Assembly (NCBI GenBank): GCA_028751875.1
Contig: CM054165.1
Span: forward strand, 30,430,078 to 30,494,077
Reading direction: 5' to 3'
Origin: Rapana venosa
Lineage: Eukaryota > Mollusca > Gastropoda > Neogastropoda > Muricidae
Length of the DNA stretch: 64,000 nucleotides
Part shown: piece after piece, positions 46,241 to 58,568 of the stretch
Layout: each line of letters begins with the position of its first letter
How positions within the stretch are numbered: the first letter of the stretch is position 1
Position numbers and translations under genes: made by a program
Notes under the pieces: generated by a model
Seen by the model: only the letters and a program-made list of their open reading frames with translations
Databases searched by the model: none
What the model was told of the DNA's origin: nothing

Positions 46241-46399
46241 AAAGGCAAAAAAATCCCTCTGCTAGTTTAAAAAAAACCTGAGAGGAGATAGAAAAGATTG
46301 GGAAGAGGCCAGGTTGGCTCAGAGGCAGAGACATGTGGGAAAATGGGATCAGAGCTAGGGATCATGAAAACAGCCCTACACTCAGGCTTGAACCCCTTT

Positions 46400-46790
46400 A
46401 GTACAGCTGACACTCCACAGGTTGGTACAAGGTCACAGAAAGATTTCAGGCAGGCAGGCAGGAAAGCAGGTTGGAAAGTTTTGTTCCACATGGATATTAA
46501 TCTGCTTCTGTTACATTTAAACAGAAAAGCTATCTGAAATTGAAATGAAGAACTGTATGCATAAACCAGTTTGCCAAATGGTCTTTCCTGTTGTCCAAAA
46601 TTCTTTACAAAGCTTTCAAAACCACTATACAGCCATTTTAGATCACAAGGCTTTTTGTCAGCATCATTTATTGATGATTCTTTCTCGCAAAGACATATCT
46701 TCAATACTGTCAACTTTTTAAAAAATGTCACTGGGGTTTGTCATGCATGAAGACAAGTTGGATTAAATACCAAAATATATTGTATTTAAT
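46400..46790 (+). pseudogene. DIRS-like RT remnant
   Basis: One frame reads TSLPNGLSCCPKFFTKL (the LPFGLSxAP motif of DIRS RTs) and SASFIDDSF, where FIDD is the catalytic motif C. It lies about 46565-46680. Only about 300 bp separate it from gag, so the N-terminal half of RT is deleted. Confidence 0.65.
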
Positions 46791-46899
46791 ATGAGTTCCT
46801 AGGGTTTTGTTTGGATTATAAAAGCATGATGGTTATACTGCCACCAGAATAGACACAGGAATTAAAAACTTCTTGTAAGAGATTACATTAAAAACAAGT

Positions 46900-47990
46900 T
46901 CAGTTACAATAGGGAAAGTGGCACACCTAATCAGTCGCTTTGACTTTTCCAGCAAGATTAAGGGGACAATTGTTTTACAGACAATTAGAAAGTGAAAAAA
47001 ACTGATGCTCTAAAAGAGAGTAAACAGAATTTGAAGCCCTTTTGGTTTTATCAGCAGAAAGAAACAGGAGTTGGATTGGTGGATTAAAAATGCTGACCTT
47101 GGCAGTCCTTGGTTTACAGAATACAGGGATAGATGGACTACAGAAGAAAAGGCTCCTATGTAATTGTGCTTGAATTGCTTGCAATTGAGTTTGCCTTGAA
47201 AAGCTTTACAAAGAAAGTATTAAAATTGCCAATGTCTTGACAGACAAAACTTGTGTTGTTTCCTACCTAGAAAATACGGGATGATCACATGCAGAAGACT
47301 GTGATGTAATTGCAATGGGAATCTGGACTAAAAATATATAGTTTACACTGGCATGCCTTTCTGGCAAATTGAACGTGGAGGCAGACTATGAGTCAAGAAA
47401 CTTTAATGACAAACACTGAATACAGGCTGAATTCCCAAATATTTCACACATCGATACAAAGCATGGGTATGCCAGAAATGAAAATATTTACCTCCTACCT
47501 GAACTTTCAGGTAAAGCCATATACTTCTTGTAAACCAGATCCAGATGCATTTGCAGTGGATGCACTTAGTGTTAGCTGGAAGACATATTTTATAAATGCT
47601 TTCCCTCCTTTCATCCTGCTACAGAGTCTTGGCCAGACTGTAGAGAGACCAGGCAGAAGGCATCCTGACAGCCCCATACTGGATGAGGGCTCTTTGGTAC
47701 CCACAGATTGTGATACTGCTGGTCCAACCTCCTGTTTTGCTGCCGAAAGGGAAAAACATGCAGTGTCTTCCTCGCAACAACAGTCCTCACTCTCTTCACG
47801 CCAAACTACAGCTGACTGCAGTTGAGTTATTAGGGAAGCAACCCAAACACAAAGATATCATTACACAACTTGTGACACCATGTGTGCAGCATGGAAAGGG
47901 ACCACACAGAAACAGTATGCCACTTACCTCAGAAGATGGAAAGTTGTCTGTGCTGAAAGGAACAAAAATCCCTTTTATGCATCTATAGGT
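46900..47990 (+). pseudogene. DIRS-like RNase H and connection region
   Basis: Pieces in shifting frames: a KKQELDWWI motif, then KGSYVIVLELLAIEFALKSF (the 'NxLELxAxxxALKxF' RNase H block), then KLNVEADYESRNF-like sequence. The frame at 47388-47825 has CKPDPDAFAVDALSVSW and INAFPPFILL. The overlapping frame at 47683-47988 has YPQIVILLVQPPVLLPKGKN. In other DIRS elements these run together in one frame, so a frameshift lies near 47640. Confidence 0.7.
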
Positions 47991-48059
47991 TAGAATGTTA
48001 GAATGTCTTGCATGCTTACCTTTATGAATTAGGGCAATGTTGTAGTGCTATTAACATCA

Positions 48060-48630
48060 CATTCAGTGCTTTGTCAGCAGTTATACAGAGAATGGGAAAA
48101 CAGAGGGTACAAGTGGTAGGGTGATCAGTTAAGGTTTGGTGAATTTGAGCAAGAAAAAGGGTTGTGTGTCATGAATTGTTTTAATGAGTATGTCAAAAAG
48201 TACAGTTTATTATTGATCAGATAAATGTGACAGGTTGATATTGTGCTATGTTGGGCCAGATGGGTTGGCCTCAAAAGTTCCAATTGCTAGATGGTTGAAA
48301 ACTGACCTTGGTAAGGCAGGGATTGAGGATTTCTCTTCCTGTAGTGTTAGAGGTGCATCATCTTCAGCAATGCTGAGACATGGAGCTCCTATTGGAGACT
48401 CTCTCAAGATGGCTATGTGGACAAATGCTAGTGTCACACTACCAGTCGTAGGCAGTTGTACACACATACACTCCCAGCAACCTCCAGCAAACTCAGGTAT
48501 CACTCCAATCAACCAGAGGTTACACAAGGTTAAAGTTCCCTCTCCCTCTACAAAGAGATTTATTTACTGTAATTATGTCACAAATAATTTCATACATGAT
48601 AATACAAATCAATCTATCACATCGGTATAA
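48060..48630 (+). pseudogene. DIRS-like tyrosine recombinase (block C)
   Basis: CVMNCFNEYVKK-like sequence in one frame, then the frame at 48235-48630: ASKVPIARWLKTDLGKAGIE and CSVRGASSSAMLRHGA (Arg box intact). The segment where the nucleophilic Tyr should lie, after MAMWTNAS, is not readable in any frame as the usual F..FY pattern. The N-terminal box I Arg was not located. Confidence 0.65.
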
Positions 48631-48765
48631 CACTTTCAAGTTGAATGGATAACTTCACCAATGTTCAACAGTTCAGTCAGAAGATAACAATAAAGGATTC
48701 TGTCTCAAGTTTATAACAGCCTCCTGTATCCTTTTGAGGTGTGGCCTCCAAAACATCCGGAATAT

Positions 48766-49020
48766 TCACAAGTAAAAATTGTTGATATTTAGGGAAAGTC
48801 TTCTTTCTTCTTCCCAAAATGCCTCTTCCTCTGCTAAGGCAGACAGTTCAAGATTCTTCAAGTTACTTCTGGGTTGAAGATTGTTCACGTTTAAGTATTC
48901 ATCCAGATATGGAATGGCCTGTAATTCTGTGACAAGACAACAGAACCATATTAAGTTAAAGAATAAAATTAATTTTGAACTTAATGTTGTACTCACCCTG
49001 TATTTTGAATGAGGGTCCAT
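48766..49020 (-). CDS. Antisense mini-ORF of the DIRS-like element (copy C)
   Basis: ATG at 49020, putative intron 48996-48919 (GTGAGT...CAG, 78 nt), stop at 48766. Differs from copy B by few residues (for example TGLQA to TELQA inside the putative intron, NMENLE to NLKNLE in exon 2). Open in both spliced and unspliced form. Confidence 0.45.
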   Translation of the reverse strand: MDPHSKYRVSTTLSSKLILFFNLIWFCCLVTELQAIPYLDEYLNVNNLQPRSNLKNLELSALAEEEAFWEEERRLSLNINNFYL

Positions 49021-49104
49021 ACCTTGAAGGTCACCCTATCATTTTATTAGTTACACTTTCCTTCACAACCATCTCTTATTTCCATCCATAGTTTTACCTT
49101 AGCT

Positions 49105-49615
49105 TACCTTACCTTAGAACATCACCATCATACAAATCTATGCACCATCATCTGACCATGCAGATGAAGAAGTATAAGAATTTTACGAAGATCTTGAAGA
49201 GACCATTATGAAGATACTGAAGAAAGACATCATCATCATTCAAGGGGATTTTAATGCCAAAGTAGGTCCTGACTTTTACAACCAATGGGCCGGAAAGTTG
49301 GTCAGTTTGGAACTGGAGAGACCAACGACAGGGGACTACGTCTGCTGGAGTTTGCCTGCACCCACAGACTTACCATTGCCAATACCCTCTATCCCCACAA
49401 GCAGTCAAGGAGGACAACCTGGCATGCCCAAACGGCAAGATCCATAACCAAATAGATTTTATCTTAACACCACGGCGCTTCAAATCCAGCATCAACAGAG
49501 CCAGAACAAGAACCTACCCTGGAGCTGACATAGGCAGCGACCACGACCTTGTGCTGCTGGTATTCAAAATGAAACTGAAGAAAAACAAACAGCCTGCAAA
49601 CCCACGTATCAAATT
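49105..49615 (+). pseudogene. RTE-like endonuclease fragment
   Basis: Plus-strand frames give IIQIYAPSSDHADEE-like, IIIIQGDFNAKVGPDF (49224-49275), NQIDFILTPRRF-like and GADIGSDHDLVLLVFKMKLK-like readings in shifting frames. It is a different RTE subfamily from 9971-13170. It begins within about 10 bp of the DIRS copy C end and stops at T-rich sequence near 49615. Confidence 0.75.
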
Positions 49616-50224
49616 TTTTTTATAATGTTTTTTTTCTTTTTTCAAATATATTACAAAATACCCAAAACCAGAAGAAAAAAAAACTTCGCACACAAGAACA
49701 CAAACCGTCAAGAGCAACAAAAAACAACCAGCAAAGCAAACAAAAAATTAAATAAAATTATAAAAAAAACCCACAACAAAACAAAAAACCTGTATCCCGA
49801 AAAAATCATGACCTAGGGCAAAGACGAGACCAGTATCCTCATTACCAACATTCCCTTTCTGAATCATACATAAATGTGTATAGAAACATGGTCACTGAGG
49901 GAAATACAGAAACAAACAGATCTACCAAACATACAAAGATATCATTCTAATAACAATAATAATCTTTACATCCAAAATTGTTATATTAGATACATACATA
50001 CTTACGTACATACGTACATGCATAGATACATACAATCATACACACATACATACATACATACATTGATAAACATACATGTCTGCACTGATGCAGACTCAAT
50101 CAGAGCAAGAGATTCTTGGATGTGCAGCATGGAAAAAAGAACAAACAGCAAAAGTCCAGATTAGATATATATGCCTTGGATGTGTACAGATTAAGGACAT
50201 TTTCGGCAAGCCACTTATTATAAC
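49616..50224. other. A/T-rich spacer with (CATA)n
   Basis: A-rich degraded sequence to about 49810; (CATA/CGTA)n at 49990-50070. No gene. Confidence 0.5.
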
Positions 50225-51594
50225 AAGTGATATCAAAACCTGTATTAAGTAGTTCGTACAGTTATTCCTTGTTTACAATTTTTTTTTGTCTGTGGAGACT
50301 GCTGTCTGTTTTATCCTCTTTTATTTGCTTTTCACTTCCCTCTAGGGTTCTTTTTATGCTTCAATTAAGCCCATATATAGGAGCCATCTTCTCTGGAAAG
50401 CATGGTAAGTCATATTCAAATAAGCTGCATGCATATCAATTTTAAACTTTGTGTTTAGTTCTCTTAAAAATATGTGAATGCTTGGAACAGTTTTATTGAT
50501 TCTACATTTATATATAAAAAAAAAAAACTTGCCAAACAGAATAATGAAATCTAGTACTTCATCACATTTAATATTTTCAGCCACACCAAATAAAATCAGC
50601 TCAGTCAAATGATAGATTAGGACAGTTAATACATTTTGATTTTAGTACATTTTCTAGTTCCCTCCAGAAAGAGAGAGAAAAGCGACAGTTATATAAATAG
50701 TGCTCTATTGCCTCTTTTTCCACGCTACAAAAATTGCATCTGTCACTGTCCACAACCCCCATTGTCTTCAAAATTACATTGGTCACAAGAATTCTATAAC
50801 AAAGTTTTGTTTGAAACCACTTAAGTTTTACCTCTTTTATCTTTTTAATTTTCTTCAGCACTGCTGTCCAGTCAACTGGGGTTTTCAGTTTATCTTCCCA
50901 TTTTACGAAAGGTTTTATGTCTAATATTTCTATTTCTTCAAGTAAAGCATTGTAATATTGTCGAGATCCTTTCTGCGCTTTCAATATTAACTGCGTTGCT
51001 TTCGAAAGTTCATTTTTTACATTGTCTTTAACTTCAATGTTTTTCGTTCTTTTGTACTCGATTATTGATTGCAAACAGCTCATGTAACCTAGGAAATTTA
51101 CTCTCGAGTTAATTTTTTTGGTAAATGTCTGATAATCTATAAAGTTACCATTTATGTCCACCAAATCTTTTACAAAAGCAATATTACTGTTTACCCAAGT
51201 CTTGTAGTGAAATGGTTTATTATCAATTTTGAATTTTTCATTGTAAAATATTGGCGCAGAAAGAAACTCACGTCCCTCTTTTACTTCCACTTGTCTGCAA
51301 AAGTGTGTATAGGCCGAGAAGACGTCTCTCCAGAACTGATTTAATCTACTATTTTCAAAACGTTTGGCCCCATATATGTGGATTAAGTCGTCTCTGGGGT
51401 TAGGGTTCGAATGATAGTTGCCGATTTTGGAGTTTCATTTACCAACTTTCTTATCCATGCTAATTTTAATGCCTTTATATATACTTCAATATTCGGAATG
51501 CCAATCCTTCCTCCTTCAAAATCATCGACAGCATATTTTCTTTTAATTTTATCTGTCTTTTTGTCCCACACAAACTCAAAACACATTTTTTGTA
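50225..51594 (-). pseudogene. L1/Tx1-like ORF2 C-terminus (downstream part of split element)
   Basis: Minus-strand frames at 51625-51383 (KMCFEFVWDKKTDKIKRKYA, FEGGRIGIPNIEVYIKALKL), 51290-50601 (229 codons, LKWFQTKLCYRILVTNVILK and DRCNFCSVEKEAIEHYLYNC) and 50608-50354 (ending RRWLLYMGLIEA). This is the C-terminal third of an L1/Tx1-type ORF2, including the CxxC...H...C zinc-knuckle-like pattern. It continues the RT at 58570-59783: both ends carry the same 13-14 bp where the element at 51595-58568 inserted. Confidence 0.75.
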
Positions 51595-51814
51595 TTTTAA
51601 AAAAAAATCTTTTTGATTGGCACACATATACAGTTCAAAACAAACAAATAAACTTTTCGTCCAGACAATATTACATCATGTCCATTTTTACAGGCGTACA
51701 AGACTACTAGCTACACAAAGTACAAAAGAATCAATCATCATTTTCGTTGTCAAGTCAAGATTTGTAGATTACATACATAATTTTCTTATATTTTGAAATG
51801 GTATTCAAGTTTCT

Positions 51815-54800
51815 ACTAAGTTGATGTACTGGAACCATTTTTCTAAAAATTTAACTGCATTTGTTTTCTATGCCCCCGTTTTTCCCATTTAATATTTATT
51901 TTTTAGTTCATTCAAAATTTCCCAAACAGGGGTTTTTTTTTCCCAATCCGACATTTATAAACATGAATTTGTAACGTTTTATTAAGTCGAACACTTCGTA
52001 TTGTTGTAATTGCATCAGTGCCAAAAAGACTTTTCCCAAATTTAACTCCTCTCTCGAAATGAACAATTGCGTTTTATAGTCATTTTCAAGTTTTTTTCCA
52101 AAAAATTCTGTACATATGCACCCCCAAAAATTAAGGGTTTTTATTGTGCCCTTTTTTTCCTTGCCACAAAATTGAAATTGTCTTATCTGTAACTTCTTTT
52201 CTTTAATTTTTTGTTCGTGATAATATTTTTAAAAAAAAATCTTTATTTGAAACCTTTCTTTTAAAATTTTTTAATTTTATTTGCGGTTTTAATCCTTTTC
52301 CAGTCTATTGAATAAAGCTTTTTTCCCAAAATTTTCATGAAAGATTTAATTCAAGAATTTTTTTTGCCAATATTTTATCAAAAATAAATACGGGCCTTCC
52401 CATTTTGATAAAACTCTAGAGCATTGGTCCTTTCCTTATAAAGTTTCACCCAGTTTTATTTTTTCATTTCGCATATTTTGGATCGATCGCACACAGCAAT
52501 AAAAATGCAAAAAGTTATGTTTCCCTAATTTCTTTGAAAAATTTCTATGATTTATAAATCCCATTATCTGCAGAAAGTTTTTTTAACCCCAAAAAAATTT
52601 TTTTTGTGCCCCCCTTTTAATGATAAGCAGGTTCCTATTTTGAATTTTTAGGGAAAAAAATGGTTCTCTAATAACTGTTGCTGTTTTTTGGGGACCACTT
52701 GTCTGCAAAATGTTTTATTGATGAAAACACATCTTTCAAAATCATTTTTTTTAATTTGAAAAAAATTTTGGGGGGCCTACCTTTTTAAATCATCTATTTC
52801 AGGGCACATAAATGCAAAATAATCTCCTTTTTTGTTTGTGTTAAATTTTTTAAAAATCCAGCAAGTTTAGTGTTGTATAACTTGATATTGGATCCTATAC
52901 CGCCTTTGGTTATCTTTGTCCCGAATATGCCCTTTTTATCTTACTGTTTTTCTTTCCCATACAATTAAAAAACCCGTTTTTGAAATTTGGGACTTGGACT
53001 GGGGGATTTGCAAAAAATCCAAATTTAACCAACTTTGATAGTAAGTGTTTAAAACATGTTTCCTAAAAAAAGGGTTTTTATTAATCTTTTTGACCATATT
53101 TAAAAAAGGTTTTTAACTTATATTTTTCATTTATTTTTACTTCCGTCATAAGGGGGGAACTTTTTCGTAAACCCAATTTCCCAAGGTTTTTATATTTTTT
53201 TGGGATTCCACTCCTTTTTTTGTTTTGGTAATGGGTTATAGCGCTTTTTTTTGTGACCAAACTTTTTTTTTATCAAAGTTTAACTTTATGACAAACCTAA
53301 AATTTTTAAAGGGTTTTAAAAACACTTCTACAATTTGGGTTCCCTCTAGAATAAATGATTATCTCAGAAATTGACATTTTTTTGTTTTATTTGAATTTTT
53401 ATTTTAAATTTTTTCCCTTATTGAAGAATATTTTCCATAAAATAAAGGTAGGAGAATTGGGTCCCCCTTCCCCATTTTTCCCCAATAAATTGAAGATTTT
53501 AATCACGTTACAAAAATTAATTTTTTTATAAAAGCAAAATTTTTTGGAACCCCTTAAAAAAAATTTTAAAATTTTTTTAAAACCCCTTTTTCAAACAAAG
53601 CCTTACAATTTTTCCCCAATAAAAAATTTTTTTTCCTTAAAAAATTTTAAAATCAATTTTTATTTCCCAATAACCCCTTTAAAACCATTTTCCAAAATTT
53701 TTTACCCAAAATTTTTAAATTCTTCAAACACAACAAATTTTTTTTTCCTTTTAAAAACCCCCAATTTTAAAAATTTTCCCCAAAACAAATTATTTACCCT
53801 TTTTTTAAAAACATTTCCCCTTTTAAACAAACCCTTTTTTAACCCCAAAAAAACCCTTTTTCCTCAAAAAAATTAAAAAAAAAAACTATTTTTTCCATTT
53901 TTGTTTTTTATTTTTTCAGGGGCCATAAAAATCCCCGGCTTTCTTTTTTTTTTAAAAATTTTAACATCAAAAAGTTAATTCAAAATTTTCATTTTTTTCT
54001 GTAAAAAGGATAAATTTTTTGCTCAAAATTATTTTTTCTGTAAAACCTTTTTCATTTTAAACTCAAAAAAAATTTCCCCCTCAAAAAGAGAAAAGATTTT
54101 TTTTTCCCCCCCCTTTAAACCACCCCCAATCTTAAAAAATCCCTCCCTTTTTTTTTTCTTTTGACATTCCCCCTTTTTCTCTTCAAAATTTTACCCCCCC
54201 ACATAAAAAAAATTTTGTCAAAGGTTTTCTTTTTAAAATTCTTTTTCTTAAAATTTTTTTTTTTTTTTTAAATTATAAAGCCCCCAATTTCCATTTAACA
54301 ATTTTTAAAAAAGGGGTTCGATATTAAAAACAAGGGCTTTTGACCCATCAAAAACATTTTGGAAAAAACCCCAACTTCTTTTTACTTTTTGATTTTACAA
54401 AACAACACATTTTTTTTCTTTAAAATGCAAAAAAATTTTAAAAAACCGTTTTTTTTCTTCTTTTAAACAAAAAAACAAAATCAAAATTCCCATTCAAATT
54501 CCAAAAAATTTTCTTTACATTTATAAAAAATTTAAAAAAAGAAAATCTAACAATTTTCTATTTTTCTTTCCATGAAAAATTTTTTTTTTAATTCCTTTCT
54601 ACTCCCCTATTTGACCATCATTTACAAAAGTCGTTTTTTAAATTTTTACAATTTTATTTATTTTTCAAGATTTTTAAAACAATTCCACACCCACAAATTA
54701 AAATTTTAAACCTTTAATTTAATAATACCTAAAAAAAATTTTTCCTTTTTTATTATTCATAAATTTCTTTTAAAAAATCCCCAAACATTTCAAAATAATA

Positions 54801-57400
54801 AAGTTGTTTTAATTTTTTTAAAAACCCGAAATTCAAATTATTTAAAAATTTCCACCCTACTTAAATTTTAAATCAAAAACACTCTTCCCCCATTCTGGAC
54901 TAATAATTTTAAAAAAATTTTTTTGTAAAATATTTTAAACAAATAATGGTAATTTTTTCCCAAAACAAAAATTCCCCCCTTTTTAAACCCCCCCTACAAT
55001 TAATACTTTGCAAATTTCTTTTTTAAGAAAAAACAACCCCCAATTTTCAACCCCATTTTTTACAAAAAAAAAAACCCTTTTTTTTTAACTCCCACTCTCT
55101 AACATTTATAACAAACAAAACTAAAATTTACTATAACTTACCCACCCCATCAAAGTACAGAAAAAAAAAAACCAACAAAAAATTTTTGAAACCCCCACAA
55201 TTTCCCGCTTCTCCCAACAAGGCTGGTTCCCCGGGAATTTTTTCCCTTTCTAAACCCCTTAACTCAAATTTATGCCCCAAAAACAATTTCCACCCAACCC
55301 CACGGTCTTTCTTAACCCACTGAAAAAAAAAGGGACCCGTTGGCAAAGGAATAAAAAAAACCTGCGCACCCAAAAAAATTAACCACCCGGACAAGGCCCC
55401 AACCAAATTTTTAATCAACCCTTTCCCCATAAAACCCTTTTCCCCCCAACCCCCCCCCCCCCCCCCCCCCCCCCCCAAAAGGGGGGGAGGGGAAAGGGGG
55501 GGAGAGAGAGAAGGAAAAAGGAAAGGCCGGCCTTCCTTTCTTTCTCGAAAAAAAAATTTCATTGAACTGCCAAAAAAAGCTTAAACCCCCCCCCCTCCGG
55601 CCGCACGCACGACGCGCAACACACCCACAAACAAGACACTCACTTTTTATCATTTTTCGTACCCCCTGTATGTTCCCCACCAAAAGCCCCAAAAAGCAAA
55701 AAACAAAATAAACAACAACCAAACCTTTCCCCCGGGGGGAAAGCAGTCCCTCAACCTTCCATCCCCCCAAAAAAAGCAAAAAAAAAAATTGGGTGGCTAA
55801 GGGTCGCTTTGTATTTTTTAACCCCCCAACCCGGGCAAAACCCCCCCATTCAATTCAGTACCAACCACACCCCCCCTCAAACCCGCAAACCCCCCAAAGG
55901 CCACCCTGGGAAAAAACCCCAACAATTAAAAACTTTCCCCAAACACAACCAAAAAAAGGGGGGGGGGGGGGGGGGGGAACCCTTTTTCCCATCAAAAAAA
56001 AACCCCAAAAAAAAACACAAAAAACAATAAACTCAATTTAAAATGAAAAAAAAAAATCCCTTTAAAACTTAAAAAAGGGGTTTCATTTCCTTTCCTAAAC
56101 GCCCCCCAATCCCCCCGGGGCTTGGGATTCCCCAAAATCAAAAACTACCAAAAAACTTTTTAAGGTACCAAAAAACCCGAAAAAACCCCAAAAAAAAACA
56201 AAAAAACCCCCCCCAAAGGACCCCCCCCCCCCCCGCAACCAAAAAACCCCCCGGGCCTTCACAACAAAAAAGTTTTGCCAAATTGAAATCCCCTTTATGG
56301 ATTTCAAGGCCCAAAACAAAAAAAAACAAATTGATTTTAAGAAAAATTTATTAATGCGGAAATAAAAAACCAAAAAAAAAACTAAACCGTGATTCCAAAA
56401 GGCCATAAAAATAAAAGGCAATGAAGCCCAAAAAAGAAAAATAAAATTCAAAGTTTTCCTTTTGTTTTCCCAAATTAAATTAAATTGGGGGTTTTGTTTT
56501 CTTGGGCTAAAAAAAAAAAAACTTTTTTCAAAAAAGGCCCCAAAAAAAAATTATTGAAAAATTTTGTTTTTTAAAAAATTTTTTTAAAGTTTTTTGGCCC
56601 CTCAACGCATTGGCCAAAATTGGGGCAAAAAATTTTTGGATCTTAAAAAATACAAAAAAAAACCCGTTTTACCCCCTTTTCCCTGGCCGCTGGGGCCAAT
56701 TGGTCTGCCTTTCCCCTAAACTTTTATTAAAAACCCCCCCCAAAAGGGGAATTTAAGACCCCACCCCCTTTTTTAAAAAATTTTTTGTGAATTAAAAACC
56801 AACCCCATCACTTACACAAACCCCTTAAAACAGTTAAAAAACTTTTTTACCCCCCCGGGTTTTTTCCGGAAATTTTTTAAGAAAACCCACTTTATTTAAA
56901 GAGAAATTTCCCCTTTTTCTCTTTGGGCCCCCCTTTAAAGGTGGGGCCTTGCGGCCCCCCCCCCCCCCCTCTTGGGGAGGCCCCCCGTTGCTGGATTTTT
57001 TTGGGCCCCCCCACCCCGCCCCCCCCCCCCCCCCGGGGGGGGGGGGCGGGGGGGGGGAGGGGGCCCTTTTGGTGGCTGGAACCGTTTCCCAAAAATTGGG
57101 GGCTTGTGGGGTCCAAACCCGCCAAAATGGTTTTCCCCCCCCCTTCCCCCCCAAACCCAGTGGGGCCTCTGAAAGTGTTTTGGGCCCCCGGGGGGCCCCA
57201 AAAATTAGGGGGCCCCCCAAAAAAATTTTTTTTTTCAAACCCCCAAACAAAAAAAATAAATTTTGGCGGGAAAAGAAAGGACCTTTGGGTTTTTAATAAC
57301 GGGGAAAAAAGTTAAAAAAAACCTTCCACCCTTTAAAAACCCCCCATGTCCCCCCACATCCCCCCAACCACCATTACGCATTCACCAGTTATAATGCCAG
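51815..57400 (-). pseudogene. ORF2 region of the nested L1-like element, smeared sequence
   Basis: Isolated motifs of L1-type ORF2 remain but most of the stretch is homopolymer steps (A, C, G, T runs). 53601-53902 has no G. Polyphenylalanine, proline and glycine frames at 54.9-57.3 kb are artefacts. Length exceeds the usual roughly 4 kb of ORF2, so inserted or duplicated junk is likely. Confidence 0.45.
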
Positions 57401-57407
57401 TTCCAGT

Positions 57408-58151
57408 TCATTTCCCTTTCATTTCCCTGGAAAACACAGAGTCAATGTCCATATTGCTATCAATTTTGATTATTTTTCCATTTTTAATTTTGGCCAAAAT
57501 TTTTCCATTGGAAGACCAGGCTGACATGGTAGCGCTATGGTCGCCTACCTTTTTGAGGAGTCTATAGTTGGCCTGTGTCAAGTCCTCGCTGATAGAAATC
57601 CCGGTCTGCTTCAGTTTTCTGCGTTCCGCAAGCACCAGGGTCCTCTGCCTCCGGGAAAAAAACCGCACCAGAATTGGGCGCGGCCTCCCGACCCCCGCGG
57701 TCATCCTTGGCCCTGAGCGGTGGGCGATCTCCACCTCCCTGCTCGTCACCGGCACCCCCAGTCGCTTGGTGAAGACCTCAACGCACTTGGTCACGCAGTC
57801 CTCCGCGGTCTCCTGTCCTTTCACCTCCTGGATGCCGTAGGCCCTCAGGTTCCACTGCCGCCCGTGCTGCTCCTGGTCGTTCAGACCCTGCTTGATGCCG
57901 CTGTTTTCTTTTATAACTCGGCTCAGCTGTTCTTTGAGTTCACTGTTCTCCTCTCTTAACTTTTTCATTTCTTGTCTTGTTTTGTCCTGTTCGTTGTGAA
58001 GTTCGAAAACTTCATTTTCCAGTTTGTCTACTTTAAGGTCTAGTGATTTGCAGACTTTCTCAAAATGGTTTCTTAACTGTTCAATGTCTTCTTTGGTTGC
58101 GAGTTTGGACAAAGTTGCCTGTATTTCACATAGTGTCTCTTGAACTGCCAT
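57408..58151 (-). CDS. L1/Tx1-like ORF1 protein, intact frame
   Basis: 247 codons. Residues about 1-95 form a coiled coil with leucine heptads (KVDKLENEVFEL, KKLREENSELKEQL). About 96-185 is an RRM-like core with RQWNLRAYGI and GRPRPILVRFFSRRQRT, and 186-247 the C-terminal domain (ISEDLTQANYRLLKKV). This is the typical L1 ORF1 architecture: an RNA-binding trimer acting as chaperone in the retrotransposition particle. The frame stays open upstream of this ATG to a stop at 58341-58343 with no other ATG, so an N-terminal extension cannot be excluded. It is the only undamaged retroelement ORF of this length here. A related copy lies at 63400-64000. Confidence 0.8.
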   Translation of the reverse strand: MAVQETLCEIQATLSKLATKEDIEQLRNHFEKVCKSLDLKVDKLENEVFELHNEQDKTRQEMKKLREENSELKEQLSRVIKENSGIKQGLNDQEQHGRQWNLRAYGIQEVKGQETAEDCVTKCVEVFTKRLGVPVTSREVEIAHRSGPRMTAGVGRPRPILVRFFSRRQRTLVLAERRKLKQTGISISEDLTQANYRLLKKVGDHSATMSAWSSNGKILAKIKNGKIIKIDSNMDIDSVFSREMKGK

Positions 58152-58568
58152 GTCGTCCTCTTCAACACTTTCGCTGAAATGTCTCTGTTTCTTTTTTTCC
58201 TGTCTTAGTTTACTTTTGTCTTCTGGGCTGTCGCCTGACTCACTGGTATGAAATATTTCTTCTTTTATTACTAACCTTGCTACCGAAGTATTTCGATATG
58301 GTGGTTGACATTGCTGAGTTGCAGTAACATTATAACAATACTACCATTAATGCAGAATACTTCTTCTTAAGGCCATTCCACTATTCACGCATAACACAGC
58401 CCTGCTCACTTTGACCACTTTTCCTCAGTCCATGTCCAATCCGCACTGCACTGCACTGCACTGTTCATAATACAGTAGCGTGCATCTTTCTTCTATCCGA
58501 ATTTTTCCCCTTCAAAGAATGTTCACTGCACGCACCGAAGGAAAGGAAAGGCGGTGGATGCGCCAACT

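Larger units (their letters stand above)
45270..49098 (+). mobile_element. DIRS-like tyrosine-recombinase retroelement, longest copy (block C)
   Basis: Order on the plus strand: gag-like (45300-46240), RT remnant (46400-46790), RNase H (46900-47990), tyrosine recombinase (48060-48630), then a conserved terminal region carrying an antisense mini-ORF. This order and the motifs are those of DIRS/Ngaro-type elements, which integrate through a recombinase rather than an integrase or endonuclease. Inverted or split terminal repeats were not identified by eye. Frames are broken in every domain. Confidence 0.8.
51595..58568 (-). mobile_element. Nested L1/Tx1-like element, apparently full length
   Basis: Flanked by CACATTTTTTGTA (51582-51594) and CACATTTTTTTGTA (58569-58582), a 13-14 bp target-site duplication. 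Minus strand: a 5' UTR of about 400 bp with a short (GTGCA)n at about 58450-58465, ORF1 (58151-57408), a badly smeared ORF2 (57400-51815), a short 3' UTR and a T-rich junction. About 7 kb in all. ORF2 homology can be seen near 53300-53150 (a KEWNPKK-like motif) and 52950-52850, and at its end (EKWFQYINLVET, about 51815-51850). Confidence 0.7.

Noticed and set aside
55131..57315. Gly/Pro-rich frames up to 143 codons
   Set aside because: G and C runs in smeared sequence inside an L1-like ORF2 region.
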